Source: Neoceratodus forsteri
Lineage: Eukaryota; Chordata; Ceratodontiformes; Ceratodontidae
Assembly: GCA_016271365.2 (NCBI GenBank)
Contig: CM057453.1
Coordinates: 1,092,544,001-1,092,608,000, forward strand
DNA: 64,000 nucleotides
Direction: 5' to 3'
Made by a program: the position numbers and the translations under genes. The notes beneath the pieces are model-generated. The model made no database searches. It was not told where the DNA came from and saw only the letters and a list, made by a program, of their open reading frames with translations. Numbering within the stretch: position 1 is the first letter of the stretch; every line of letters begins with the position of its first letter. Below, piece after piece: positions 46,676 to 56,865 of the stretch.

Positions 46676-47770
46676 TATGTTTACTACATCATAGAATAGT
46701 AGTCAGGGTACCATGTAATTTACCTGGGTTTTACTTGGGCTGAAATTATTTTGTATAGGTAAAGATAAATGTTCAGATACATTTTATGTGCTTTATAAGC
46801 TTGTTTTTAGATTTTAGTCAGGTTTTTATTGTATTCTTTGCATATAAGCATCTAGGTTGTGGATTGCTAAACGCAGGATCACTGTTACTAACTAGCTTAT
46901 TCAAGTTTATAATCAGTAGGGCCATCATAAAATCCTCAGTTGTTTGAATGAAAACTAATCTGAATGAACGTATGTTCACAAAGAAGAAACTGCCTTACTA
47001 CTTATGAAAAGACTTCACAGTTAGCACCCCATTTAGGTGAATTGGATAATTTGCACCTTTTCTCCCACCTGCTGTTTCAGTCTCTGTGACAACAGAAAGT
47101 TTTCTGATAAACTGTTTCAAAAAAAAGCAAATGTTAAGTATTTACGAGTACTTATATTTGGCCAGTGGATTTTGAAAGCACAGTCAATGACACACAGAAG
47201 GTAAGACCCCAGGGGCTGTATGATGCTGGTGGGCAGAGTAGTGCTCAATTCACATTTGAGCTCAGACATGAAAACTGGGAGACACCTTTTTCATGGACAC
47301 CTAGTAGAAAAAAAGCATTCACATGTCTGGGAAATGCATAAATCCATTTGAACATCCTCCACTAATCACTTGTGAGTTTTTCAGGTGAAGTCACTTTATT
47401 TCAAAGAAACAAATTCAAGCAGTTTTTTTTTTTTGCTCCTCCTACTCCCTGGCAATTCACTCCTTCAGGCCTGCAAAGGCCCCCTACCACCGCTGCTGAG
47501 TCCCGACCACCATCCACTGTCCCTAACTGCTGTGCTGCAAAGGTAACCCAAAGTAACCCTTCACTGAGTGGACCCCTACCCCTGTGGGAGGCTACCAGGG
47601 GAGGAGAATTGCCCTAAAGAGCTTCCTATATATCCTGGGCATGGCAGGGGTCAGAACGGACACATGTCTGGAGCTTCCTGCTTAAGGACGGACCAACAGC
47701 TGTCCTTCGGTTGGTCAGCGGGTGTTTTCCCATTTTATTGGGAGTGTGACAAGCCAGATGATGTCAAGGC
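46676..47770. other. Unassigned AT-rich intronic stretch
   Basis: No gene recognised. A run of T at about 47,424-47,434 precedes a GC-rich stretch at 47,440-47,620 that may be another decayed repeat. Confidence 0.45.
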
Positions 47771-47990
47771 ATAAGCCGACGTCTGGCACGCTCCCTCCTG
47801 CAGTGAGGGCTGACATGTTGTCGTGACTCTGGCCTCCACCAGGGGCCAGCAAATGCTGAGCCGTGAACCCACCCTCCCTCATAGGAGAAGGTGAGTGGTC
47901 GTTGGACACTCAAGCATTCCCCCACCAGCTGGCCCTCCAACATCCAAATCTGTTCCCTAACCCTGGTCAGCGGTGTCACAGGCAGAAATT
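47771..47990 (-). repeat. SINE-like repeat, copy 2
   Basis: Shares with 46,101-46,345 the order CCACCCTCC, GAGAAGG, GGCC and a terminal ACCCTGGTCAGCGG-type end. More diverged than copy 1. Confidence 0.3.
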
Positions 47991-48139
47991 CAATTCAGGC
48001 AGTTAAATTATAGATAGGAAAAAAACAAAGATAGTCCTCCTTAGCAGTGATGGTTCAGATTAATTCACATTTGAATTCTAACAAGCAAAGAGACCAAGTC
48101 ATTTGTAACTTGTGCATGTGGGATGTGGGTGTTGAAGAA

Positions 48140-48575
48140 AGGGGATCATAGTGCTGTCACTACTGCCATCACCCCAGAGGGATGTGGACTGCATTGTTGC
48201 TATTGCCATCACACCGAAGGGTTGGGGGCCGTAGTGCTTCTGCCATCACCACTGGTGGATGGGGAATGTAGTACTGCTGCTGTCCCACCTTAAGGGATGG
48301 GGGCCATAGTGCTGGTACTGCCATCACACCTGAGGAATGGCGAACGTAGTACTGCTGCCATCACACCTAAGGGATGGGGCCACAGTGCTGCTACTTCTGT
48401 CACACCTGAGGAGGGAGGTCGTAGTGCTGTTGCTACTGCCATCACACCAGAGGGATGGGGGCCGTAGTGCTGTCTTGTTGCTGCCATCGCACCTTAGGGA
48501 TGGGGCCGTAGTGCTGCTTCCATCATACCTTAGGGATGGGGGCTGTAGTGTTGCTTCTGCCATCACATCTTGTAC
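48140..48575 (+). repeat. Minisatellite, about 40-50 base unit
   Basis: About ten imperfect copies of a unit with GCCATCACACC, then GAGGGATGGGGGCC and GTAGTGCTG and a variable GCTGCTACT part. Open frames in several phases arise from the repeat and are not genes. Confidence 0.8.
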
Positions 48576-48915
48576 CTAAAATAACTTTAAATTGGTACAA
48601 GGATGGAAGGATGTGTAATAGTGGAGGTCAAAATTGCTGAAATGCATGTTAGCAGAGTTAAAATTTGTTAAATAAAGTACACAAAACCAAACACCGGTAA
48701 AACTGGATTTTGGCTTAGCAGACACTGGTGACAATACTGTTTTTTACAATGTACAAAATGGAATATGCCCTTTCTTAATCCCAGTAAACCAGTGTCCCTG
48801 ACTATTTTGTAGAGCTTAGATGTTGCTTACGTCTTGTTTAGTGATGTGGAACTTTTGTAAATGAGCTTATTTGCTCAAAGGTGTTTGTCCGAATTAAATA
48901 AAATGAAAATTAAAT
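48576..48915. other. Unassigned stretch
   Basis: No gene or repeat recognised. Confidence 0.5.
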
Positions 48916-49010
48916 GAAAATGTTATTACTGTTGACCGGGTAAGGTACGCTAGGCAGAAATATGCCTAATTTCAGGCACAACCCGGATGACCAGGACTTT
49001 ATTGCTGGAA
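48916..49010 (-). repeat. LINE/SINE tail fragment
   Basis: On the minus strand: CCGGGTTGTGCCTGAAATTA, GGCATATTTCTGCCTAGCG and TACCTTACCCGGTCAACAG. This is the same tail as at 23.4 and 36.2 kb. The body beyond about 49,010 is not recognised. Confidence 0.6.
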
Positions 49011-49553
49011 TATTAACCACTTCGGTCATTCCACACAAAATGGCTTAACTAAGAGGAAGAGTCTTTTAATACTCTTAAGGGCTAACCTCAATTTGACTCC
49101 AGTCACTGGGAACCAAAGAAAGGCTGCAAAAACACAGTTACCAACTTCCCAGATCTCACTGGGAACTGACGAAAAGATGCAAAAACCTTATAATTACAGG
49201 GATTTATTTAACTCTAAAAATTGATTAGCGTTTTGCTCATAAAAGTGCAAAATCTTTGTGAAAATGCATGGCTCTTGCCTCACCTTGTTTAACAAACACA
49301 GCACGTCTAGAAAATCTATGTAAATATTTTCTGTACAGTTAGTATAATCTCAAGAAAAAAACTGCTAATCAATTATTTAAAACCCTGAATTAAAATAAGA
49401 ACACAAAACAGAACCATAAATAACTGTTTTTGAGCAACAAAGCATGACCAGGGGTTATGTTAATGGTATGTTATTTATTTATTTGGAATATTCGGAGTAA
49501 CTCCTTTGAGCAGAGTTTGTTTACAAAAGTTCCTAATCAACAGGTAGAGAAGT
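49011..49553. other. Unassigned AT-rich stretch
   Basis: No gene recognised. A partial internal repetition (GGGAACCAAAGAAAGGCTGC and GGGAACTGACGAAAAGATGC, about 49,108 and 49,160) is visible. Confidence 0.45.
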
Positions 49554-49561
49554 AAATACAG

Positions 49562-49820
49562 GTTACTCACCTGTAACAGGAGTTCTAGGAATGGTATATG
49601 TTGTTCATCCACACTTATTGGCAGGTTCCTTGCCGCTTTAAATCTTGCCGGAAGGTCTTCAAGCTGGCTCCTCCCACCCACCGGTGGTAAAACTCGGCTC
49701 CGCCCCCATGGCATGAATCTGGCCCGCTGGAGCTCAGGTTGTGCGTCGAAGCAGAGGAGGTCAGGTGGGTTGTGTGGATGAAACATATACCATTCCTAGA
49801 ACTCCTGTTACAGGTGAGTA
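49562..49820 (-). repeat. Solo DIRS terminal unit
   Basis: About 260 bases, bounded by TTACTCACCTGTAA at the left and TTACAGGTGAGTAA at the right, both with the TTCTAGGAATGGTATATG motif pointing inward. Between them is the DIRS terminal block (CTCCTCCCACCCACC, GCCCGCTGGAGCTCAGG). It directly abuts DIRS-2, whose own terminus starts at 49,821 with the same bases as precede this unit. It is a MITE-like solo end. Confidence 0.65.
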
Positions 49821-50118
49821 AATACAGGTTACTCACCTGTAACAGGAGTTCTAGGAATGGTATATGTTGTTCATCCACACTTATTGGCAGGTATCCTTGC
49901 CACTTTAAATCTTGCGGAAGGTCTTCAAGCTTGCTCCTCCCACCCACCGGGTGGTATAACTCTCGCTCTCCATTGGCCTTAGATCTTCCTTACCGCTTGG
50001 AAGCTCAGGTTCCCTCCTTAACGCTCTGCGTTTTGAGACTGGTTTCTATTTCTCCGTTTATGATTTAAAAAATAAATTTTGCGAAAAAGACTTCAGTCTT
50101 CTATCCCTCGCGGCTGCG

Positions 50119-50565
50119 ATGGACAAATCGACTCCCGGATTTCGGAGATGCCCATGCGGGCAGAAGATGTCTCGGACGGATCCACACTCCACGTGTGTCT
50201 ACTGCTTAGGCCTTGAGCACGACCCGCAGGCTTGCGACCTGTGCTCATCTTTCTCGGCCTACGTCCTCGAAGACCGTGCTGCCCGATTGCAACTGGGCCG
50301 TCCCGAGAAGCGTTTCCCTCCGGTGAAGTCCAAGGAGGCCCGGTTGGCGGTGTCCGCGGCGGCGGGCTCGGCGGATCAGCTCGAGCGGATGGTCGCCTCA
50401 AGAGGAGGCGCGCGCTGGTCAGATTCTTCCTCGCCGCGCATTTATCCCGCCTTCTGGGTTCTTCCTACACGGCTTCTTTTAAGGAGCTTTGTCTGTCCCT
50501 CCACTAAGGGAGAGAGGCCTGCGTCTGCTGGACCTTATTCTCGGTCCAAAAGAGGGACAGGGTAA
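50119..50565 (+). pseudogene. DIRS-2 Gag-like ORF1, N-terminal part
   Basis: Starts at an ATG (MDKSTPGFRRCPCGQKM) and has the Cys/His cluster CVYCLGLEHDPQACDLC near residues 30-46, parallel to DIRS-1. A frameshift after about 95 codons moves the rest to other frames, up to about 52,130, including an HFSHALLGS-type stretch near 51,850. Confidence 0.65.
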
Positions 50566-52559
50566 ATCCCTCCGTCGACGCTCTTGGGAGCGGGAAAGGT
50601 CCCTCTCCTCGGCCGCCGACCGCCGGCTTCGGGTCGATCACCGCTTCGCCACTGGCCTCACGGTGTCCCCGGCCAGGTCAGTTGACCGAGACTCCCACCG
50701 ATGAAGTCAGATTTTTCTCGACCCATTGACGGGCTGTCGCCTTAGCAGCCGAGATTCCCTCTCCCGGTTCCCCGGGAGGAGTTGAGGATCCCGTGGGCTC
50801 GTCCTGTGCCTCGGAGCCCTCGGATGGACCATCCGAGCGAAGGGAGTGCCGGTTCGGCCGACACCTCCCGCACCGACCTCGGAAATTCCGGGACTCTCGG
50901 TCTCGGTCTCGACCTCTTCGGTCCAGCCGATCCCACCGTCATGGCGGTCTCGGGCCCGACACGGCGGTAAGCGGGCGTTGCTGGCCCTCGGCCCCTCCTC
51001 CTGGATGAGGGAGGCCTGCGAAATACGCCGACGGCACGAGGACCTTATGTTGCAACAGCTCCTCCTGACCGGGAGTAAGTCACCCGGCCGCCTTCCCCGC
51101 CATTATGGGCTGTCACCGAGCGGCCGACACAACCCTCGACTTATCCGAGGACCTATACCCAGCCGTTGTTGCGCCAAACCAGCTGCTCCATCGATTCGGT
51201 GGAACCTCCGCCTCCACAGCCACCAATTGGGGCTTCAACCAGGATTCTCGGTCGGCTAAGGGTCTACCCCATCGGCTGTCAGTTACCCTCACTCCCGACC
51301 GACTCGGCAGGTGAAGGGTGGCTCAGGCCAGAGGCAACTCTTCGAGGACTCTTCCGAGTCCAAGATGATTCCTCCTTTTCTCTAAGTGACTGGACTTGGA
51401 GTCTTCAGGAGGTCAGTCAATGGACGATAGCCCGTCTCTTCCTAGGACTTCTTCGCTCATCTCGGAGTCCACCGGGATGGAGCTCGAACCTGCTTTCAAA
51501 CGGGCCAGGTATCCCTCACGAGATTCTGGACCGAGGGATTCTCCGACGGAGGCCTTCGGTGGCGAGGCCATAGTGGGTCGGCACTGGAGCTTTGGCAGCG
51601 CCCTGCTTCCTGCCCTGCGCCTCGCCAGGATGGCCAGGAAGTATCGCGGTCCCTACGGTTCCTTGTCCGTTTTGGAACACCCTCTGCTGAGGGGTTGGTT
51701 ACCGACAGCTTCGCCGGCCGCAACGCCAGGGATGTGGACAAACCTCCTGACAAGGAATCCAAGAAATTGGACTATGTCGGGCGAAAAGTCTCAGCTCGTC
51801 CTCTCTCGGCCTTAGTCAGGCCAGTTGGCCGTCCTCATGGCACATTTTCTCATGCCCTGTTGGGCTCCTGGATGAGTCATCCCTCATCTTCCGCCGATCT
51901 GCAGACTACGGTTAGCAGGTGGGGACCAGGGCGGGGCAGTGGCCAAACAGCAGCTCCAGACTACTTTGGATATAGGGAGACTCATGTGCCAGATCGGTGG
52001 CGGCGCGGTAGTCCTCGTCGAGCGAGGCTTGGCTGAGGATATCCACCTTTACGCGGATACCCAGCACAAGTTGGCGGATGTTCCCTTTGGGGACTGACTC
52101 TCTTGACCCTGGGGTGGAAGGTCACCTGCAGAGGATCGAGAGTCCAATGCTACCTTGGACTCGGTCTCTTCGCTCAGAAGGACAAGGCCGCCAAACCACA
52201 GCCTAAACCCTTTCGTCCTTCTGTGCCCCGGCGCCCAGCCCACAACGTCAGGGACAGCAAAAGCTCAGCCTTGGCATCCCAAACCCAAGCACGCCAGCCT
52301 CCTCTAACAGGAGGCGGGAGGAAAAGACCCAGGAGGTCCCTCGGCGGTCCTCCTCCAAGCCTGCCCAGTGACCGGGCTGAGGGTGTAGCCCCATTCCCGT
52401 CACCCTTTCCCTGGGTCCCCCGTGGAGGCGAGCTCCGGCACTCCGTTCCGCCTGGTCCGCCTGTCTCCACGGACAGGTGGGTCTTGGAGGTGGTGGGAAG
52501 AGGCCTGCCTCTGGAGTGAGCAGGCACCACCTTCAGGCGTCGCCCCTCGGGGAGCCGGG

Positions 52560-53790
52560 ATCCCAGCCTCACTGGCTGACTCGTCGAGCCGACATGGCCT
52601 CCTCCTCCAGAAGAGGTGATAAGAAGAGGTGGACCCTCCTTCAGACCAGAGTTTGTGTCCAGGTATTTCCTGGTTCCGAAGGACGAGGGCTGGCGCCCAT
52701 TCTCGTGCCTACGACGCTAAACAAGTTCCTAAGGTCTCGAACCTTCAGGGATGGTCACTCTGGCTCAGATAATACCATCCTTGGAGCAGCGTGTGGTTCT
52801 GCTCTCTGGGCTTGCAGGACAGCGTTTTTCACGTCCCTATCCGTCCGTCTCACCAGAGATTCCTCCGCTTCCGGCGGAAGGATCCTCTTCAGTTCAAGCC
52901 ATGCCCTTGGCTTGTCTCCAGCCCAGGGTCTTCAGCAAATGCATGGCGGTGGTGACAGCATTCCTCTGGCGCCGAGGGTCCGGTGTACCATTACCTGGAC
53001 AACTGGCTGATAGCAGCTCCACTCCAGGAAGGAGGCGGGTGGTCCAGAGATCTGGCCTTCCAGGTCTGCTCTCAACTGGGCCTCCCTTATCACGAGGCCA
53101 GTCAGACTTCGAGCAAGCAGGTGATTCTATTCATCGGACGCAGCTCGACTCTCTTCGAGCCAGAGCGCGGCTCCAGCGGACAGGGCAGGGGTTCTTTCCT
53201 CCTTTGCCCGATCATTTCTGGTTGGGCAATTGCGCCTCCGGGACTTCCTCTCGCCTCCTGGGTCTCATGGCAGCCTGCACCAGCGTGGTCCGTTGGGCCA
53301 GCTGGAACATCGTCCCCTTCAGTGGGGACTGGCCAGCCAGTGGTCTGGCAGCTGCGATCCTCTGGACCAGCAGTAGCCGGTGACACAGGGGATGTGGCAG
53401 CTCTCCAGTGGTGGACCGTTCCAGATCATTTGCAGGAGGGCATCCCGTTCGTCCGCCCCGAGCCGACAGGTCTCTCTAGACGATGCCTCTCTGATGGGTT
53501 TGAGTGCCCATCTGGAGGAATCATCCCGGGCTCATGGCCTCTGGTCCCCTGAGAGTCCGATGCCACATCAACCTGCTGGAGCTCCGAGGCGCCGGCAGCT
53601 CCATGCTTCTATGCAGGAAGCTCTCCGCATTTGGTCACTCGTGCGCAGCCTGGAGGCGGATCTCCTAGCCATTCCGCGTGGCAGGAGCCTCCAACACCCT
53701 GGCCCGATGCCACAGGGCAGGATGAGGGGCTGCATCCCATGAGTGGTCTCTCCTGCGGATGAGCACAGCATCTGTTCTCCCATTGTGGCC
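52560..53790 (+). pseudogene. DIRS-2 reverse transcriptase and RNase H
   Basis: RT blocks: APILVPTTLNKFL near 52,695, FHVPIRPSHQRFLRF near 52,820 and YHYLDNWLIAAP at 52,989-53,024, where the YxDD motif reads YLDN. RNase H starts near 53,485 (DDASLMGLSAHLEE). Frame changes separate the blocks. DIRS RTs make the cDNA that is circularised before integration. Confidence 0.65.
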
Positions 53791-54174
53791 ACCTCAGGTG
53801 GACCTGTTTGCCTCCAGGGAGAGCAGCGAAGCTGAGTCTGTTCCATGCCGCCCCCTCAGCAGGGGCTCGCTGCAGGGGATGCCTTCTCGAGGCAGTGGAC
53901 CCCGGGCCTCTTTCGCTCCCCCATTTCCTTGATCACACAAGGTGCTTCTCAAAGAAACGAGGAGGGACAAAGGCGCAGGTGATCCTGATAGCCCCAGACT
54001 GGCCTACGCCAATTCCTGGTACCAGATCTCCTCGGTCTCAGCTCTCCAGGACTCCCGCGGCAGCTTCCAGCTCGCCCGGACCTGCTCTGTCAATCAGTCA
54101 CACCTGACAACCTGGTTCCTGAGTGGCTGAAGTTCCAGGCCTTAGGTCTTTCAGGCGAGGTCCTCAATGTAGTT

Positions 54175-55200
54175 GAGAAGCGTCCCGTAGAGAGTCGACC
54201 AGAAAATGCTATGCCTTCAAATGGAAAAGGTTTTCCATTTGGTGTCAGAACAGAGGCTTGGACCCTTCCTCCTGTTCATTGGCAAGCATCTTGGACTAGT
54301 CATGGTCCTTTCTAGTCAAGGAGCTTAGGTCGGCGACCCTAAGGGTGCACCTGGCAGCCATCTCATATACTTGCAGCCGCGAACCAGGAAGCGATGGCAG
54401 TGTGAAGCAGGAGAAGATGATCTGGCGCTTTTTCAAGGCCCTTGATCACATTTCCCTCAGTCTTGGGAACCCCCACCTCCGTGGGATCTACTGCTGAGTA
54501 CTGGCAAGCTCATGGGCAAGCCATTAGAACCTATGCACAGGTGTGCTCTCTCTCTCACCTGTCGTGGAAGACCTTGCACGCCTTCTTGGTGGCTATCCAG
54601 GCGTCAGCCAGAAGGATGGGAGAGCTCCAGGCGCTTTCCATCGAGTCTCCTTGCCTGGTCTTCCACAGGGACAAAGGTGATAATCTCCCCCACCGGAGAA
54701 TTCCTTCCGAGAAGGTGGTGTCAGAGTTTCTACCTTAACCAGGTGTTGACTCTGCGGTGTTCTACCCCAATCACACCTCGGAGGCGAGAATAGGCTCCAT
54801 ACTCTGGACCCTAGAAGGCTGCAAGCTTATTATAAGGGCTGCGGCTGAGAAATTGAGGAGAGGTTAAGCCAGCTGTTGTCACCTCTCGCTGAGCATCTGG
54901 CAGACCTGCAGCCAGGGGTGATAAGCAGGTGGGTAACCTCCCTGCATAGATCTCTGCTATGAAGTTGGCGGGCATGGAGCCCCTCCCAGAGGATAAGTCA
55001 TTCTACAGCCCATACTGCTGCAGCAGTGGCTGCTTCAGGGGCGTCCCTATCCAGGAAATCTACTACTGAGGCTGCTACCTGGAAGTCAGCAAACACCTTC
55101 ATTACCCATTACCACATCGACCTTGAGTCACCCGGGATGCTGGTTTTGGGGCCTCAGTTCTCAGTCTCTCTTCCAAGTAAGTATTGGGGGTGTGAGTCTT
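54175..55200 (+). pseudogene. DIRS-2 tyrosine recombinase
   Basis: N-terminal part near 54,190 (STRKCYAFKWKRFSIW), catalytic-Arg block in the frame 54,442-54,738 (ASARRMGELQAL; PCLVFHRDK) and the last block near 55,080 with TWKSANTF and THYHIDL, where the nucleophile Tyr is retained. The HxxR block between is not readable. Frames are broken. Confidence 0.6.
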
Positions 55201-55235
55201 GCCTCCCTCCTCCGGAGAACTGCTAGGAGTCTGCC

Positions 55236-55328
55236 AATAAGTGTGGATGAACAACATATCCATGTCCCTAGAAATACAGGTTACTCACCTGTAACAGGAG
55301 TTCTAGGAATGGTATATATTGTTCATCC
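55236..55328. repeat. DIRS-2 palindromic terminal junction
   Basis: Left arm 55,236-55,273 (GTGTGGATGAACAACATATC, CATGTCCCTAGAA) and right arm 55,301-55,328 (TTCTAGGAATGGTATA, GTTCATCC) face each other around TTACTCACCTGTAA (55,281-55,294). This fits the internal complementary region known in DIRS elements, which templates end repair. Confidence 0.65.
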
Positions 55329-55420
55329 CTACATTCCTAAACCTCCCGGCTTGACACACAACCTGAGCTTCCAGCGGGCCAGATCTGGCGTCATGAGGCG
55401 GGAGCCAAGAGTTATATCAT

Positions 55421-55867
55421 GCCAGGTGCTGGGTTACTGTTTACTTAGATATCACATCCCCAGTGCCTTTGGTGGCATCCCAGCATCCCCAGAAGCTGAT
55501 GTCAGGAAAGGAAGAACTGCAGCCAAGGCAGACTGAATTACCTGTGATACGTTATAGAACTTTTTAAAGCTCCAATAAGCAGGTCACCAGTCTTGCTGTC
55601 CTTCTGACACTGAGCACAATTCACCCAGCTGCAGCCTGTCCTCGATGTCAGCCATGGGGGATTCTGGGATATTGCCAGAGCAGCCTGGAGTATGAAATGT
55701 TGCAGCCCAGGGATGGCAGGCTCAACCAGATATGGTCTACATACAAACAAATGTAACGAACACAAACATTTTGTTTAACACACAAATTGCAAATCAGGAT
55801 AGATGCACACTTAAGTATGATATGGGGCTGTGATCCATAAAAGTTCCCCTCAGTGTCCATGTAACAG
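55421..55867. other. Intron between DIRS-2 and the FKTN exon
   Basis: No repeat or further exon recognised in about 450 bases. Confidence 0.5.
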
Positions 55868-55873
55868 ACTTAC
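55868..55873 (-). other. FKTN: Splice donor of the FKTN exon
   Basis: The minus strand reads GACAA then GTAAGT. GTAAGT is the consensus U1-matching donor, and the fukutin match ends at this point, inside a codon. Confidence 0.85.
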
Positions 55874-56151
55874 TTGTCATAGGCACCAGGAAAGCGCCCA
55901 AACTGTAACTTTCGGAGTGGCACGAACTTTCTGTCCATGTTGTGCTTAAGTCGCAGTGGGCCATGCCAGAGGTAGTTCCCACTCCTTTCATAGAACAACA
56001 CTAGATGGATGGCATGAGACTCCAGCTTGAAGATGTAGTGCAGTGGGATCTCGGTTCCAGAGAGGTCATCTATGCCTGTCAGTCTGGGGTCTTTCCCCTG
56101 AATTTCCAGCCTATGAAAGCCCTCTTCCTCAGCAGCCTGAAGGAAGCTTCC
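55874..56151 (-). CDS. FKTN: Internal coding exon of fukutin
   Basis: The minus strand has one open frame of 92 complete codons plus two bases. It starts after a pyrimidine-rich acceptor ending TTTAG and stops at a GTAAGT donor. The peptide contains [42 protein letters not shown] and RKLQFGR, which I recognise as the middle of vertebrate fukutin, before the C-terminal nucleotidyltransferase-like domain. Fukutin is a Golgi type II membrane protein that adds ribitol-phosphate to the O-mannosyl glycan of alpha-dystroglycan. No stop or frameshift is present, and substitutions relative to the mammalian protein as I remember it are mostly conservative, so the exon looks functional. The reading starts in phase 0 and ends with two bases of a split codon. 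The flanks are intron, with DIRS-2 about 450 bases away on the 3' side. Identity is near certain; the exon number is not assigned. Confidence 0.95.
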
Positions 56152-56166
56152 CTAAAGAAATGAAGA
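56152..56166 (-). other. FKTN: Splice acceptor of the FKTN exon
   Basis: On the minus strand a short T-rich run ends in TTTAG directly before the first fukutin codon. The frame match begins immediately after the AG, which fixes this exon edge. Confidence 0.85.
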
Positions 56167-56167
56167 C

Positions 56168-56724
56168 AGTTTATAAGTCCCTCCTCAGGCCCCCTCCAAA
56201 ACTGCTTTACGTATAGCAGACCTGACATAAGCCAGGCTTCAGTGCTTTGCTCTAAGGTTCTTTTCAGGCAAACACTTTGACCATCAAACCCTTCCCAACA
56301 GCTGAGTGCCTCGCCTCCTCTTCATGTTCTGCTGGCAACCAGCCTCAGTACTATGTTTTTAATTACTAAAATGGTGCCTAATATGTGCTGTTCTAATGTT
56401 GTGCACTTTATTTTTCTTTTTTTTTCTTACTTTGTATTTATAAAGGTTCATGTAAAGCTTACAGAAATAAATCCATAGAGTATGCATTAAAACATCTGAG
56501 CTATACATTCCATGTATCTTAGACAGTACCTACAAGAGGATATATGTGCACACTGTAAATTATTACTTCATTGAATGGTTCCCCAAAAATACATTATACA
56601 TAACATAGTGCCTACCGTTTATGACCAAACTATAGCCACATGAGCAGGACTTTGAAACTTAATATATGCTAAAAACAAAAAGGCCCAAACATTATTCTTA
56701 TGACAGTTGTATTATAACTGTCTT
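56168..56724. other. Intron, nothing recognised
   Basis: AT-rich from about 56,340, with a T-rich run near 56,410-56,430. No gene seen. Confidence 0.5.
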
Positions 56725-56865
56725 AAGTCTCTGAGGAAGGACTTACTGTAGTTGGTTCAAAAGCTTAGACATTGTTTTCTTTTTGAAACATCTATGTTGG
56801 GCCAATAAAAGGCATCAAACCATTTGCTTCCGATCTACTCTTACAAGGACCAATATGGCAACTAA
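56725..56865 (+). mobile_element. Penelope-like element 3' remnant
   Basis: CTGAGGAAGGACTTACTGTA, GGTTCAAAAGCTT, CCAATAAAAGGCATCA and ACAAGGACCAATATGGCAAC follow the order I know from 3' ends of vertebrate Penelope-like elements. No coding part is present. Confidence 0.4.

Larger units (their letters stand above)
49821..55420 (+). mobile_element. DIRS-2: DIRS retrotransposon, near full length, decayed
   Basis: Plus-strand order: terminal repeat at 49,821-49,990, Gag-like ORF, RT/RNase H, tyrosine recombinase, then the palindromic junction at 55,236-55,328 and a partial terminal block to about 55,420. Same family as DIRS-1 (8.27-13.84 kb) but opposite orientation. Frames are broken by indels every few hundred bases, so it is inactive. 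Confidence 0.8.
1..55867 (-). other. FKTN: FKTN intron 3' of the exon (continues out of window)
   Basis: I searched by eye for the fukutin segments that follow this exon in other vertebrates (the nucleotidyltransferase-like region and C-terminus) and found none down to base 1. The stretch is mostly retroelements, so the intron appears to exceed 55 kb. Short exons can be missed by eye, so this is an inference. Confidence 0.6.

Noticed and set aside
48140..48575. CRISPR-like repeat array
   Set aside because: Units are adjacent, imperfect and of variable length without distinct spacers, and the genome is a vertebrate's.
50782..51815. Several overlapping plus and minus frames inside DIRS-2 as separate genes
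   Set aside because: They are pieces and shadows of one broken Gag-like ORF with a Ser/Pro/Arg-rich composition that is open in many frames.
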